Numbered from the stretch's first letter, positions 34,344 to 43,473 are shown. The stretch: 64,000 nt of DNA from Veillonellaceae bacterium (GCA_012798135.1 JAAZNU010000005.1:16752-80751), one strand, 5' to 3'. Notes: generated by a model from the letters alone, not told the origin. Made by a program: numbers and translations.

Positions 34344-35687
34344 TTACGCCAATTTCTGCATCAGCGACGCGATATTGTCCATCTGTTCTAGGTCCAAAAC
34401 CATTTCCTGAATCCGCAGCGCCGTCGCCGCATCCACAGCCGGTACAGCCAATGAAACGAACTTGTTTTTGAGGCTCGCATACTGCGGCGTGTCGTTGGCC
34501 CCTTCCACCTTCTTTTCCAATACCCGGCCATCGGCGAACTCGATCCGGACATTGGCGTGTCGGGCCGGGAAAGCCCTGGTTGCCGACTCGTCCTCGACGA
34601 TATGGATTTTGCGGGCCAGCGCCAGCAATGTCGGATCCTGCAACCGGGCCGGCGTGAACTCCGCGAGCGTGACGCTCTTGTAAAGTAGCGCACAGGCAAT
34701 GCAATACGGCAGCGAAAATTTGGCTTCTTCTTCGGTTTGGTTTTTTAGCTGCCCCGTCAAGTCCACGGACGTTTTATAGGTATCGATCCGGATGTCGCGG
34801 ATAGCCGGCACAGAAATTTCATTCTCCTGCAGCAGGCTGAAGGTCGCATCCAGCGGTGAATGGGTATGGCCGCAGGAAGAGTACATTTTATAGAATGCCG
34901 TGTGCGAAAGAAATTCTTTATTGTTGATCTGCTCCAGAAGCGTCAGCTCGCGATCGGTCGACGTCGCGGCCACGAAACCCTTTTTGCCCATGACAATGGT
35001 ATGGGGTCCCGTGAATCCGGCCTTCGCCAACAGTGCCGCCTGGATGCCGCTCTGGCAGGCATGGCCGATATTGAGCGGCTTGGCATGCGTGCCGAATGTT
35101 TCCTGCAGTCCCGACGCCAAGGTCCCGACGACACCCAGTGCCATCTGCGCCGCCGGCAAGTTCAGTTGCAACAGCGAGGCCGCAACGCCTTCCGCCGCGA
35201 ATGCACCGCAGGTCGAGGTCGTATGCCAGTATTTATAATGCGATGGGCTGACGGCGATGCCCAAACGAATGAGAATTTCATAGCCGACAACCACCGCCGT
35301 GATGATCTCTTTGCCGCTCCGGCCCAGATATTCGCCCATAGCGAGCGCCACCGGCACGGTGACCGCGCCGGGATGGGCGACCGCCAAACGGTGCCCGTCG
35401 TCGAATTCCACCACATGTCCCGCCAGGCCATTGAGCCAAGCTGCCTGCGCCATCGGCAGTTTCTCTCCCTGCCGGATCGCCGTAGCTTGCGGCGCACCGC
35501 TCATTTCCCGGGCAATACCCGCCGCAATGCGGACCGGCTCGGTCCGTGTACCGGCCAGGGCGCAGCCGATCCAGTCCAAAATCCGAAACTTCGCATCGTG
35601 TACGACATTGGCCGGCAAATCGTCATACCGGAGCTGGGCGGCAAACTTTGCCAGGCCGGTTTCTATGTCTCGATCCGGTTCTCCCAT
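34344..35687 (-). CDS. MmgE/PrpD family protein
   Basis: A 447-residue protein of the 2-methylcitrate dehydratase / cis-aconitate decarboxylase / iminodisuccinate epimerase family. Landmarks are FRILDWIGCALAGT, WLNGLAGHVVEFDDGHRLAVAHPG, HYKYWHTTSTCGAFAA, GLQETFGTHAKPLNIGHACQSG and YSSCGHTHSPLDA. It lacks a known cofactor. I start at 35687 behind GAGGGGG. It is the first gene of the operon; with an enolase-type dehydratase and tartrate-dehydratase-like genes downstream, the substrate is probably a branched or hydroxylated dicarboxylic acid. Confidence 0.9.
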   Translation of the reverse strand: MGEPDRDIETGLAKFAAQLRYDDLPANVVHDAKFRILDWIGCALAGTRTEPVRIAAGIAREMSGAPQATAIRQGEKLPMAQAAWLNGLAGHVVEFDDGHRLAVAHPGAVTVPVALAMGEYLGRSGKEIITAVVVGYEILIRLGIAVSPSHYKYWHTTSTCGAFAAEGVAASLLQLNLPAAQMALGVVGTLASGLQETFGTHAKPLNIGHACQSGIQAALLAKAGFTGPHTIVMGKKGFVAATSTDRELTLLEQINNKEFLSHTAFYKMYSSCGHTHSPLDATFSLLQENEISVPAIRDIRIDTYKTSVDLTGQLKNQTEEEAKFSLPYCIACALLYKSVTLAEFTPARLQDPTLLALARKIHIVEDESATRAFPARHANVRIEFADGRVLEKKVEGANDTPQYASLKNKFVSLAVPAVDAATALRIQEMVLDLEQMDNIASLMQKLA

Positions 35688-35728
35688 GAGTTTCCCCCTC
35701 TTTCTTTCAACAATTGTCAAAATACTCA

Positions 35729-35769
35729 GGACACTGTTGATTATATATTATATATAATCAACAGTGTCC
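35729..35769. promoter_or_regulatory. 41-bp perfect inverted repeat, probable operator of the divergent GntR/MmgE region
   Basis: Two perfect 20-base arms around a single central base (35749). Each arm starts GGACACTGTTGATTATATAT. It lies 42 bases upstream of the MmgE/PrpD start and between the two divergent transcription units, so it is the obvious place for the GntR protein to act. Confidence 0.75.
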
Positions 35770-35817
35770 CCGAAAAAACTTTCAGCCAATGCGTTCCGAT
35801 GCAACCGAAAATCCGCG

Positions 35818-35853
35818 TTGACATTGCGTTTGGCATATTATATATTCTATAAT
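35818..35853 (+). promoter_or_regulatory. gntR promoter overlapped by a second AT-rich palindrome
   Basis: TTGACA (35818-35823) and TATATT (35841-35846) with a 17-base spacer. The -10 is overlapped by ATTATA-N5-TATAAT (35837-35853), which shares its sequence with the core of the 41-bp repeat at 35740-35758. This points to autoregulation by the GntR protein. Confidence 0.65.
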
Positions 35854-35919
35854 TAGCATGTCGTTGGGGCGATACCGCACTAACAGATCATGCGGACAGA
35901 AGTTCTCGAGGTGTATAAT

Positions 35920-36570
35920 ATGCCGATTTCACCCATGACCAAATCCGCCTCCGTCTATCAAGAGCTGCGGCGCAAAATTCTCGAGGGCGAATTCGAGCCC
36001 GGTGAGCATCTAATCATCAAACAAATCTCTACTGAATATGGCGTCAGTGATATTCCGGTGCGCGAGGCGCTAAAAGAATTGAATGCGGAAGGCCTGGTCG
36101 AAACTATTCCCCATGTTGGCTCCCGGGTCGCCAGTTTTTCGCCGAAGAGTATCAAGGATTTGCTGGAAATGCGGGAATGCCTCGAACCGTTCGCGGCGGA
36201 GCTGGCGGTGGCAAACGCCGACCCGACGGTCATCGCCCGGCTGGAACAATATCATAACGATTCGTTGCTGGCTTTAGGCCGAAAAGATATCGTCAAGTAT
36301 GGGGAAATGAATAAAGCTTTTCATCGCCTGATCATCGAAACCAGCAACAACCAAATTCTGATCGACACGATTTTCGAAATGATGGAATCCGAGAAACGAA
36401 TGCGCATGATATTTCAGTTTTTTCCGGAAGTACTGGAAGATTCACCGAAGGAACATGCTGAAATGCTCTCCTATATCAAGGAGAAAAACCGTCAGGCTAT
36501 GCGCGAGCTGATGTATTACCACAAGAAGCGTTCCTTTGACAAGATGCGAAAATACTTCAAGATTTTATAG
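35920..36570 (+). CDS. GntR family regulator (FCD subgroup)
   Basis: A 216-residue regulator. Winged helix: VYQELRRKILEGEFEPGEHLIIKQISTEYGVSDIPVREALKELNAEGLV. FCD ligand domain about 80-205: DLLEMRECLEPFAAELA, YGEMNKAFHRLIIETSNNQIL, then EHAEMLSYIKEKN. I prefer the ATG at 35920 behind GAGGTG; the ATG at 35890 lacks a site. It is divergent from the hydroxy-dicarboxylate operon and very likely controls it through the palindromes in between. Confidence 0.92.
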   Translation: MPISPMTKSASVYQELRRKILEGEFEPGEHLIIKQISTEYGVSDIPVREALKELNAEGLVETIPHVGSRVASFSPKSIKDLLEMRECLEPFAAELAVANADPTVIARLEQYHNDSLLALGRKDIVKYGEMNKAFHRLIIETSNNQILIDTIFEMMESEKRMRMIFQFFPEVLEDSPKEHAEMLSYIKEKNRQAMRELMYYHKKRSFDKMRKYFKIL

Positions 36571-36576
36571 CCAATG

Positions 36577-36626
36577 AAAAAAGGACCGTCGCTCTCCCAA
36601 ATTCCATTGGAGACGGCGGTCCTTTC
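36577..36626. terminator. Bidirectional terminator between gntR and serS
   Basis: Long stem AAAGGACCG..GTCTCC / GGAGA..CGGTCCTTT with T runs on both sides, serving both convergent genes. Confidence 0.85.
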
Positions 36627-36671
36627 GGTATGCGGTTAAGTGCTTCGGCAGGCGGCAAATGCTGCCGCGAT

Positions 36672-37940
36672 TTACCGGATCACATCCACGCCCATATAGG
36701 GGCGCAGGGCGTCCGGTACGACCACCGAGCCGTCCTCCTGCTGGTAGTTTTCCAGGATGGCGGCAACGGTCCGGCCGATGGCGACGCCGGAACCATTGAG
36801 GGTGTGCACGTATTCGGGCTTGGCTTTGGGCTCCCGGCGGAACTTGATTTCCGCCCGGCGGGCCTGGAAGTCCTCGAAGTTGGAACAGGAAGAGATCTCC
36901 CGATAACGGTTGGCGCTCGGCAACCAAACTTCAAGATCATAGGTTTTTGCCGACGAGAACCCCATGTCGCCGGTGCACAGCAATACGGTGTGATATGGCA
37001 GTTCCAGGCGCTGCAGCACTTTTTCCGCGTTAAGGGTCAATTTTTCCAGTTCCTCATAGGAGTCTTCCGGTTTGGTGAACTTGACCATCTCGACCTTGTT
37101 GAACTGATGCTGACGAATCAGGCCGCGGGTATCGCGTCCCGCCGCTCCCGCCTCCGCCCGGAAACAGGCGCTGTAGGCGGTATAATAGAGAGGCAGGTCC
37201 TTGCCGTCGAGGATCTCGCCCCGATGCAGATTGGTGATCGGCACTTCGGCGGTCGGAATCAGATAATAATCATAGCCCTCCAGTTTGAACATGTCCTCGG
37301 CGAACTTCGGCAGCTGCCCGGTGCCATACATGCTGTCCTTGTTGACGATGAACGGCGGAAAGAATTCGGTATAACCGTGTTCCTGGGTGTGCAGGTCGAT
37401 CATGAAGCTGATCAGGGAACGTTCCAGCCGGGAACCCAGCCCCTTGTAGAAAGTAAAGCGCGCTCCCGAAACCTTGCCGCCCCGTTCGAAATCCAGGATC
37501 CCCAATTTTTCGCCGATCTCCCAGTGGGGCAGCGGTTCCTTGTCAAACTTGCGGGGTTCGCCCCAGCGGCGGATTTCCGGATTGGCTGACTCATCCGCGC
37601 CGACCGGTACCGAAGCATGGGGAACATTGGGAATATACATCAATATCGAAGACAGTTTGCCTTCGATGTCCTTGACCTCCGCGTCCAACGCGCTGATCCG
37701 GTCGCCGACGCCGCGCATCTCGACGATCAGCGCCTCGGCGTCCTGCTTTTCCTTTTTCAGGCGGCTGACTTCCTGGGAAACCGCGTTGCGGCGACTTTTC
37801 AGTCCTTCCACTTCAACCAGCAGCTCGCGGCGTTTCTTGTCCAAACCGATGAATTCGGACAGATCCACCGATGCGTTGCGGTTTTTCAGCGCCTGTTCCA
37901 CTACTGAAAGATTGTCCCGAACAAATTTCAAATCCAGCAT
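36672..37940 (-). CDS. serS: Serine-tRNA ligase
   Basis: Class II synthetase, 422 residues, charging tRNA-Ser and also tRNA-Sec (encoded at 13791-13888). N-terminal coiled-coil arm at about residues 30-105 ([20 protein letters not shown]). Motif 2: [22 protein letters not shown] with KVEMVKF. Motif 3: [19 protein letters not shown]. The end, [15 protein letters not shown], is typical. No T-box leader is recognisable in the roughly 125 bases before the divergent glycosylase gene. Confidence 0.97.
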   Translation of the reverse strand: MLDLKFVRDNLSVVEQALKNRNASVDLSEFIGLDKKRRELLVEVEGLKSRRNAVSQEVSRLKKEKQDAEALIVEMRGVGDRISALDAEVKDIEGKLSSILMYIPNVPHASVPVGADESANPEIRRWGEPRKFDKEPLPHWEIGEKLGILDFERGGKVSGARFTFYKGLGSRLERSLISFMIDLHTQEHGYTEFFPPFIVNKDSMYGTGQLPKFAEDMFKLEGYDYYLIPTAEVPITNLHRGEILDGKDLPLYYTAYSACFRAEAGAAGRDTRGLIRQHQFNKVEMVKFTKPEDSYEELEKLTLNAEKVLQRLELPYHTVLLCTGDMGFSSAKTYDLEVWLPSANRYREISSCSNFEDFQARRAEIKFRREPKAKPEYVHTLNGSGVAIGRTVAAILENYQQEDGSVVVPDALRPYMGVDVIR

Positions 37941-38066
37941 GTGTGTTCCTCCGTTCCGTCCAGGCAGTCGTTGCGTCTGCCATATCGCGTATATTGTAGC
38001 ACTTCGGGCAAAACAGCGTCAAATTTGATGGGGACGGCGAATTTCCCGCCGTGAAAGGATGTTTTT

Positions 38067-38765
38067 ATGCCGCCTGACTCGCAAACTCAACTCCAACATT
38101 CCACGCTGCCGGAACTGGAAACGGCCCTGTTCGCCTGTCAGGCCTGCCCGCTCCACGCGGCGGCCATCGGGCCGACTTCCTATAACGGCGATCCCCACAG
38201 CCCGCTCATGCTGGTCGGGGAAGGTCCCGGCGGCGTGGAGGACGACTACGGCGTGCCGCTGGTCGGCCCTTCCGGTCAACTGCTCGACAAAGCCCTCGCC
38301 CGCGTCGGCATCACCCGCGACCGTGTTTACACCACCAATGTCGTCAAATGCCGCCCGGCCGGCAACCGCACCCCGACTGTCGAAGAAGGCGAGTTTTGCG
38401 CCAGCCGCTGGCTGGATGCGGAAATCGCTCTGGTAAAACCGAAAGTCATCGTGGCGCTCGGCAGCGTGGCCCTGAAGTATCTCTACCATGCCAAAGCCCG
38501 CATTACCGCCGACCGGGGCAAATGGTTCCGCACCCGGCACGAAATCGCCGCCATCGCCACTTACCATCCGGCGTATCTGCTGCGCCTGACCGGGGATGCC
38601 GAACGCAAAGCGAAGTGGGAAGTCGTCCACGATTTCGAGGCGGCCATCGCCGAGGTACGAAAACTGGCGCCGGACTGGATTTTGAAAAATCCCGTTCCGC
38701 CGGACCTACTGGCGCAGTACGCCGCCCGCCGCGAGGAACGGAAGGCACGGCTGGCCGCAAAATAA
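38067..38765 (+). CDS. Uracil-DNA glycosylase, family 4 type
   Basis: Removes uracil from DNA in base-excision repair. The 232-residue protein has the Fe-S family-4 layout: an early CQACPLH cysteine pair, LVGEGPGGVEDDYGVPLVGPSGQLLD (motif A), YTTNVVKCRPAGNRTPTVEE with the third cysteine, EGEFCASRWL with the fourth, and HPAYLLR (motif B). A C-terminal extension of about 30 basic residues follows. GAAAGGATG ribosome binding site; close (23 bases) to the MFS gene downstream. Confidence 0.92.
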   Translation: MPPDSQTQLQHSTLPELETALFACQACPLHAAAIGPTSYNGDPHSPLMLVGEGPGGVEDDYGVPLVGPSGQLLDKALARVGITRDRVYTTNVVKCRPAGNRTPTVEEGEFCASRWLDAEIALVKPKVIVALGSVALKYLYHAKARITADRGKWFRTRHEIAAIATYHPAYLLRLTGDAERKAKWEVVHDFEAAIAEVRKLAPDWILKNPVPPDLLAQYAARREERKARLAAK

Positions 38766-38788
38766 CGGAAAGAGCTAGGGGTGTCAGC

Positions 38789-39982
38789 ATGGAAATCTGG
38801 AAAAAGAATCTGTATGTCTGCTGGTTCGGCGTGTTTGCGACTTCCGCCGGCCTGAGCCAGCTCATCCCCATTTTACCGTTGTTCATCCAACAGCTCGGCG
38901 TCACCAACGTTACGGAAATCGAAGAATGGTCCGGCTTCGCCTATGGTATCACGTTCATTCTGATGGCCATATTTTCGCCGATCTGGGGCAAAGCCGCCGA
39001 CCGCTACGGCCGCAAGCCGATGCTAATGCGCGCCAGCATGGGAATGGCCATTGTGTTGACCTGCATGGGCTTCGTGCAAAACGTCTATCAACTGGTTGGC
39101 CTACGCCTGCTGCAAGGCACGATCTCCGGTTACTATTCGGCCGCCATTACCCTCATCGCCACCCAGACTCCGAAAGAGCGTTCCGGCTGGGCCTTGGGCA
39201 CGTTATCCACCGGCGCGGTGGCCGGCATGCTGCTGGGACCTTTGCTCGGCGGAGCAGTGGCGGACTTGTTCGGAATCCGCAGCATCTTTTTCGTCATCGG
39301 CGGCCTGTTGCTCGTCGCCTTTTTGGCGGCGCTATTGTTTGTCACGGAAAAATTCACTCCCTCGGTCAAAACAGCGCCGACATTCCGGGAAGTTCGCCAG
39401 ATGATTCCATACCCGGAAGTGACGGTGGCAATGTTCGCCACGACCTTCATGTTACAACTGGCGCTGATGTCGATTCAGCCGATCCTGACCGTATATATCG
39501 CCGAATTGTCCGGTGATGGCGACTATATCGCCTTTCTTTCCGGCATGGTGTTCGCCGCCTCGGGGCTGTCCAGCGTAATCGCGGCGCCCCGTCTGGGCGC
39601 CCTGGCGGATCGGATCGGCCCACCCCGGGTCATGGTGGTTGCCTTGCTGGCCGCCGGCTTTCTGTTCATTCCCCAGGCGCTGGTCCGAAACGCCTGGGAG
39701 TTGATGGCATTGCGGTTTCTGCTCGGCATCGCCACCGCCAGTCTGCTCCCAACCATCAATTCCATGATCCGTCAAATCACGCCGGACGAAATTACCGGCC
39801 AGATTTACGGCTACAACCAGTCTGCCCAGTTCGTCGGCTCGTTCGGCGGGGCAGTGATGGGTGGCCAGATCGCCTCCCAGTTCGGCCTCAAGTATGTATT
39901 TTTCTGCACCAGCGTCCTGCTATTGCTCAACGCCGCCTGGGTGTATTGGGGCGTGGCCCGGAAAGCACAATTTAAATCTTAA
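38789..39982 (+). CDS. MFS multidrug-type efflux carrier
   Basis: A 397-residue permease with 12 membrane helices. The A-motif between helices 2 and 3 is GKAADRYGRKPMLMRASMG. The motif-C region in helix 5 is GTLSTGAVAGMLLGPLLGG, an antiporter signature that favours drug/H+ antiport, and GALADRIGPPRVMV repeats motif A in the second half. Substrate unknown. Follows the glycosylase gene and ends at a strong terminator. Confidence 0.9.
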   Translation: MEIWKKNLYVCWFGVFATSAGLSQLIPILPLFIQQLGVTNVTEIEEWSGFAYGITFILMAIFSPIWGKAADRYGRKPMLMRASMGMAIVLTCMGFVQNVYQLVGLRLLQGTISGYYSAAITLIATQTPKERSGWALGTLSTGAVAGMLLGPLLGGAVADLFGIRSIFFVIGGLLLVAFLAALLFVTEKFTPSVKTAPTFREVRQMIPYPEVTVAMFATTFMLQLALMSIQPILTVYIAELSGDGDYIAFLSGMVFAASGLSSVIAAPRLGALADRIGPPRVMVVALLAAGFLFIPQALVRNAWELMALRFLLGIATASLLPTINSMIRQITPDEITGQIYGYNQSAQFVGSFGGAVMGGQIASQFGLKYVFFCTSVLLLLNAAWVYWGVARKAQFKS

Positions 39983-39996
39983 TCAACCGGTAAACA

Positions 39997-40067
39997 CAAA
40001 AGATCCTGGGTGAAAATTGCGTCACGCCGCCAGTGCTTGGCCCGTCGCAGTTTTCCCAGGATCTTTT
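39997..40067. terminator. Bidirectional terminator between MFS and PanE-like genes
   Basis: Stem AAAAGATCCTGGG...CCCAGGATCTTTTT, extended by GAAAA-TGCG pairing with CGCA-TTTTC, with T-rich ends on both strands. Confidence 0.85.
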
Positions 40068-40090
40068 TACTATGCAAAGCGCAGATAAAG

Positions 40091-41029
40091 TTAGAATTGC
40101 TCTTCGTAATGATCTTCGATGATTTTCACGAACCGGGCGATATAGTCATTAGCCGGCGTGGGAATTCCCAACTCCCGGCCGTAGCGGGCAATCGCGCCGT
40201 TGAGCGAATCGATCTCCGTTTGCCGATGGGCCCGCATGTCCTGGGCCATGGACGGATAATGCCCGCCCCCCCGCTGCACGGACGCGATCATGTCGGCGAT
40301 CAGGGCCTCATAATCGAGCTTCACGCCCTTCGCCGCCGCCACCGTCACCACTTCCCGCGTGATGTCCTGAACCGTCTGGAAGCCGGTCGGATGGTTGAAA
40401 AATTCGCCGACCCGCAGCCGCACGATCCCGCAGGTACCGTTCACGCAGGCGTTCGACACCGCCTTGGCCCAGATATGTTCCGCGACATGCGCGGAAAACT
40501 CGGCCGGTACGCCGCCGGCGTTCAAATGAGCCACGATCGTCCTCGCCGCTTCGTCAGCGGCTCCCTGCCGCGCCAAACTGCCGATGTAGATCGCAATGCC
40601 GCCCAGCGTGTTCGCCAATACCTGCCCCGGTCCCGTCAAGCTGCCGGTCATCCGCAACACTCCCTGCAGAATGCGGTCGGGCGGAAACAGACCGGCGAGA
40701 ATTTCATCGTTGCCCAGACCGTTCTGCAGCGAGCAGATATAGGTATGTTCGCTGAACAGACCCGGCGCCCCCTGCACCGCCGCTGCCGAATGAAAACCTT
40801 TCACCAGCAGGACGACGACATCCACCGGCCCGGCCTCGGCCGGATTGACGCAGGTTGCCGGGTAAACCACCTCCGTCCGGTCGGACCATTTTACCTGCAA
40901 GCCGTCCCGGGCCACTTTTTCCAGGTGTTCTTTATACGGATCGACTAAAACGACTTCCTGGCCGCCCTTGGCCAGAACCGCGCCGATGATGCTGCCCATC
41001 GCGCCGGCTCCCAAAATGGCGTATTTCAT
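40091..41029 (-). CDS. Ketopantoate reductase-like (ApbA/PanE family) dehydrogenase
   Basis: A 312-residue NADPH-dependent reductase of the ApbA/PanE family, whose model enzyme makes pantoate for coenzyme A. N-terminal MKYAILGAGAMGSIIGAVLAKGGQEVVLVD is the nucleotide fold. KAVSNACVNGTCGIVRLRVGE holds the catalytic Lys and Asn, and HYPSMAQDMRAHRQTEIDSLNG the C-terminal Ser-Met-x-Asp and Glu-Ile-Asp substrate motifs. I start at 41029 behind GGAGAAGG. Many paralogues act on other 2-ketoacids, so panE is not assigned. Confidence 0.88.
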   Translation of the reverse strand: MKYAILGAGAMGSIIGAVLAKGGQEVVLVDPYKEHLEKVARDGLQVKWSDRTEVVYPATCVNPAEAGPVDVVVLLVKGFHSAAAVQGAPGLFSEHTYICSLQNGLGNDEILAGLFPPDRILQGVLRMTGSLTGPGQVLANTLGGIAIYIGSLARQGAADEAARTIVAHLNAGGVPAEFSAHVAEHIWAKAVSNACVNGTCGIVRLRVGEFFNHPTGFQTVQDITREVVTVAAAKGVKLDYEALIADMIASVQRGGGHYPSMAQDMRAHRQTEIDSLNGAIARYGRELGIPTPANDYIARFVKIIEDHYEEQF

Positions 41030-41169
41030 ATCCGGTTTCACCTTCTCCGCGCCCCGCAACAGGGGCATTTTATATTATCTTTTTCACCATATCACTCATT
41101 GCCAACAGATGCAACTAAAAATGCAATCTCAACAACCGCCGCCGGCATCCCAAAACAAGAAACGAATTG

Positions 41170-41283
41170 TGTTACCGGGGTTATCCAGGTTACCCGCTTT
41201 TCGGCATAATGCGTAAAGCGTCCGGGAGTGAATTTTTCACAGCATCCAGGCTTTTTTCGGTCACCTGGGTAACATCAGTAACA
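41170..41283. repeat. Two inverted clusters of three 9-bp iterons: candidate replication origin
   Basis: Plus-strand 9-mers at 41170 (TGTTACCGG), 41179 (GGTTATCCA) and 41188 (GGTTACCCG) abut without gaps. Three more, inverted, lie at 41257-41265, 41266-41274 and 41275-41283 (minus strand: GGTGACCGA, TGTTACCCA, TGTTACTGA). The clusters are 60 bases apart, and the spacer holds a small GTGAA/TTCAC hairpin. The block lies between the primase-helicase stop and the PanE-like start. Such paired iteron sets flank the origins of primase-carrying phage satellites, for example SaPIs. No gene is visible in the 323 bases between the neighbours. Confidence 0.6.
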
Positions 41284-41286
41284 CAA

Positions 41287-41320
41287 AAAGGACCGTCGCC
41301 CAATACAGTCCTTTTGTTTT
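41287..41320 (-). terminator. Terminator of the primase-helicase gene
   Basis: Minus-strand stem CAAAAGGAC / GTCCTTTTTG after the primase-helicase stop. Confidence 0.65.
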
Positions 41321-41352
41321 GCCCATTCAGCATTACATTTTGCTTTGATTTC

Positions 41353-43473
41353 TTACTGATTCGCCGCCGATTCGTCGAGGCCGATTCCGTCCCAGCAGAG
41401 CACGTTGTGGCTGCCCCGCCGCGTCTGCAGGCCATGCTCCCGCATCAGCGCCGTGAAGGTCCGTTTGGCAACAGGCTTGTCCGCATTCTGTGCGCACCAG
41501 GCTTCGTACTCCCGGTAAGAATCGGCTACCGTTGCCGCCGCCAGCGGATTGGCCACGCAGCGGGCCCGGATGTATTCGCCGATAAGGTCCATTTCATCGC
41601 GGTATTCGTCGGTCGCCGCCGTTACCTCCGCCGGCGGGACCAGTTTTTCCGCCTGCCAGAGCCGGCACCCTGCGACGGCCCAGCGCAAAATTCCGGGCAG
41701 CTCCAGTTTCAACTTCTCCGGCAGGGCCGCGTCGCGTTCCGCCGGCGGAATCGTCACGGTGAACGGGATCAGGCGCAACCGCCGCCAGATGGCTTCATCG
41801 CAGCCCCGGACCGAGGGCTTGTGATTGGTCGCCAGCCACAGCTTGAACTGCGGCAGGAATTCGAACCATTCGCCGCGCATGAACCGCGCCGCCAGCTTGT
41901 CCTGCCCCGTCATCTGCTTGATTTTGCTTTCGTTCAGACGCCGTCCCTGATCCGCTTCCACGGCGGAAACAAACCGGGCGCCGCGCAAGGCGGCGATATC
42001 GTTGGGAATCGCATTGTCCTGCCGCGCCAGCAGCGCTTCCATCGACAACTGCCGCGCATAATCGTTCAGCAGCGTCATCAGGGTCGTCAAGAAAGTGCTT
42101 TTGCCGTTTGCGCCATGGCCGTACAGCAAAAACAGGCATTGCTCGCCGCATTCGCCGGTCAGGGAATAGCCGACCGCTTTCTGCACATAACGGATCAGTT
42201 CCCGACGCCCGGCAAAAATGCGTTCGAGGAAGGCCTCCCAGGTCGGACAGGCTGCCGCCGGATCATAGGCGGCCACCGCCAGTTTGGTGATCAGGCGCGC
42301 GGGAGCATGCGGCAGCAGTTCGCCGCTGCGCAGATCCACCGTGCCGTTTTCCACATTCAGCAGCCAGCCGTCCCGGTCGAAATCGTCCGGGGAAGCTATA
42401 AACGCGCTCTGACTCTGCGCGAGTTTGAGCATGGCCCGCAGACGCAGCTCCGACTCGCTCTGGGCGGCAAATTTCTGCAACAATTTGCGTCGTTTGGGAT
42501 TGGAGCAATGAGCGGCCTGCGCCCGGATGTTTCGAACCGTCTCCGCCGCCCGCCGACAAGCTTCGCCGGTGGTATCGCGCCGCCAGCGGCGGCCGTCCCA
42601 GTCGAGCCATTTGCCAAAAGCGCCGCAATAACGCAGACTTTGTCCATGCCGCTCCGCCAGCCGTTCGGCGTTGCCCAGATCAGTCAGGTAATGTTCGTCG
42701 GGAACGGGCGGTTCCACCAGTTGCAGCAAATCCGCCACGGTATGCCCGGCATCGATCCAATCCGAAACATCGCCCTTGTCCGGCAACCCGTCCAGCTGAA
42801 GCAGCGTTGCTTTGCAGTTTCGCTGTTGCAACGAGTTTCGCACCAATTGCATGTGGGCCCGCCCGACCCCATCATTGTCCGGCAGCAACGCCACTTTGGC
42901 GCCGGCCGGAAAGCAGGCGGCATGTTCCGCCTTCCACTTTTTGGCCCCGCCATGATTCGTTGTCGCGCAGAGCCCCCAGGCCGCGAGGCGGTCCGCATCT
43001 TTTTCGCCTTCGACGACATACACCTGCGTAGAGGCTGCCAACGCCTCCAACAGGGCAGGAAGACGATAAGGGACCGGCGTCACGCCGTCCAGGTTCCATA
43101 GCCAGCCGCCGGGCCGGTCGGGGTCCGGTCGCCGCTGCGCAAATCCTTTGGGGGAAAATCGCACCGTTTGATAAAGCAGCCGGCCATCGGCGTCCGTATA
43201 ATCGTATGTGGCGACAATCCGGCGCTGCGGGTTGTCAGCGGCGTAGACCGGCCTTTCTTCCGGCAGAGTCCGTCCGGTCATCTCGGCGAGCTGTTTCAGC
43301 CCGCCGCCGATTTTTTCTTTGTGGCAATAAAAAGTCCCCTGCGCCGAATTCACCGAAAAGGAAGGATGTTTGTCCCGCCCGCCGTGGCTTGGCAGCGGAC
43401 AGTGCGCGCTGCCTTCATCGCCCCGCCAGCGAACCGGGCCGCAAACCGACTCCAAAAAATCGCGGGCAATCAC
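41353..43473 (-). CDS. Phage/plasmid primase-helicase (P4 alpha / D5 type)
   Basis: A 706-residue replication protein. The N-terminal zinc-binding primase part is SAHCPLPSHGGRDKHPSFSV...FYCHKEK. A TOPRIM domain follows (YVVEGEKDADRLAAWG, then ALLPDNDGVGRAH). The middle is a D5-N-like region. The C-terminal SF3 helicase (about 440-600) has Walker A LLYGHGANGKSTFLTTL and the sensor region FKLWLATNHKPSVRGCDEAIWRRLRLIPF, then a winged-helix end. Such proteins start and unwind their own replicon. Its ATG overlaps the stop of the HTH gene by 4 bases, and candidate iterons lie 70-185 bases past its end. Confidence 0.92.
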   Translation of the reverse strand: MIARDFLESVCGPVRWRGDEGSAHCPLPSHGGRDKHPSFSVNSAQGTFYCHKEKIGGGLKQLAEMTGRTLPEERPVYAADNPQRRIVATYDYTDADGRLLYQTVRFSPKGFAQRRPDPDRPGGWLWNLDGVTPVPYRLPALLEALAASTQVYVVEGEKDADRLAAWGLCATTNHGGAKKWKAEHAACFPAGAKVALLPDNDGVGRAHMQLVRNSLQQRNCKATLLQLDGLPDKGDVSDWIDAGHTVADLLQLVEPPVPDEHYLTDLGNAERLAERHGQSLRYCGAFGKWLDWDGRRWRRDTTGEACRRAAETVRNIRAQAAHCSNPKRRKLLQKFAAQSESELRLRAMLKLAQSQSAFIASPDDFDRDGWLLNVENGTVDLRSGELLPHAPARLITKLAVAAYDPAAACPTWEAFLERIFAGRRELIRYVQKAVGYSLTGECGEQCLFLLYGHGANGKSTFLTTLMTLLNDYARQLSMEALLARQDNAIPNDIAALRGARFVSAVEADQGRRLNESKIKQMTGQDKLAARFMRGEWFEFLPQFKLWLATNHKPSVRGCDEAIWRRLRLIPFTVTIPPAERDAALPEKLKLELPGILRWAVAGCRLWQAEKLVPPAEVTAATDEYRDEMDLIGEYIRARCVANPLAAATVADSYREYEAWCAQNADKPVAKRTFTALMREHGLQTRRGSHNVLCWDGIGLDESAANQ

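Noticed and set aside
36620..38060. A T-box or other riboswitch upstream of serS.
   Set aside because: Only about 125 bases separate serS from the divergent glycosylase gene and no specifier loop or T-box sequence can be seen.
38019..38630. A long minus-strand frame opposite the uracil-DNA glycosylase.
   Set aside because: Antisense shadow in GC-rich DNA; no family motif, whereas the plus strand has clear glycosylase motifs.
41030..41352. The 9-bp repeats as a CRISPR remnant or transposon end.
   Set aside because: Units are 9 bp without spacers, there are no Cas or transposase genes, and no target-site duplication is visible.
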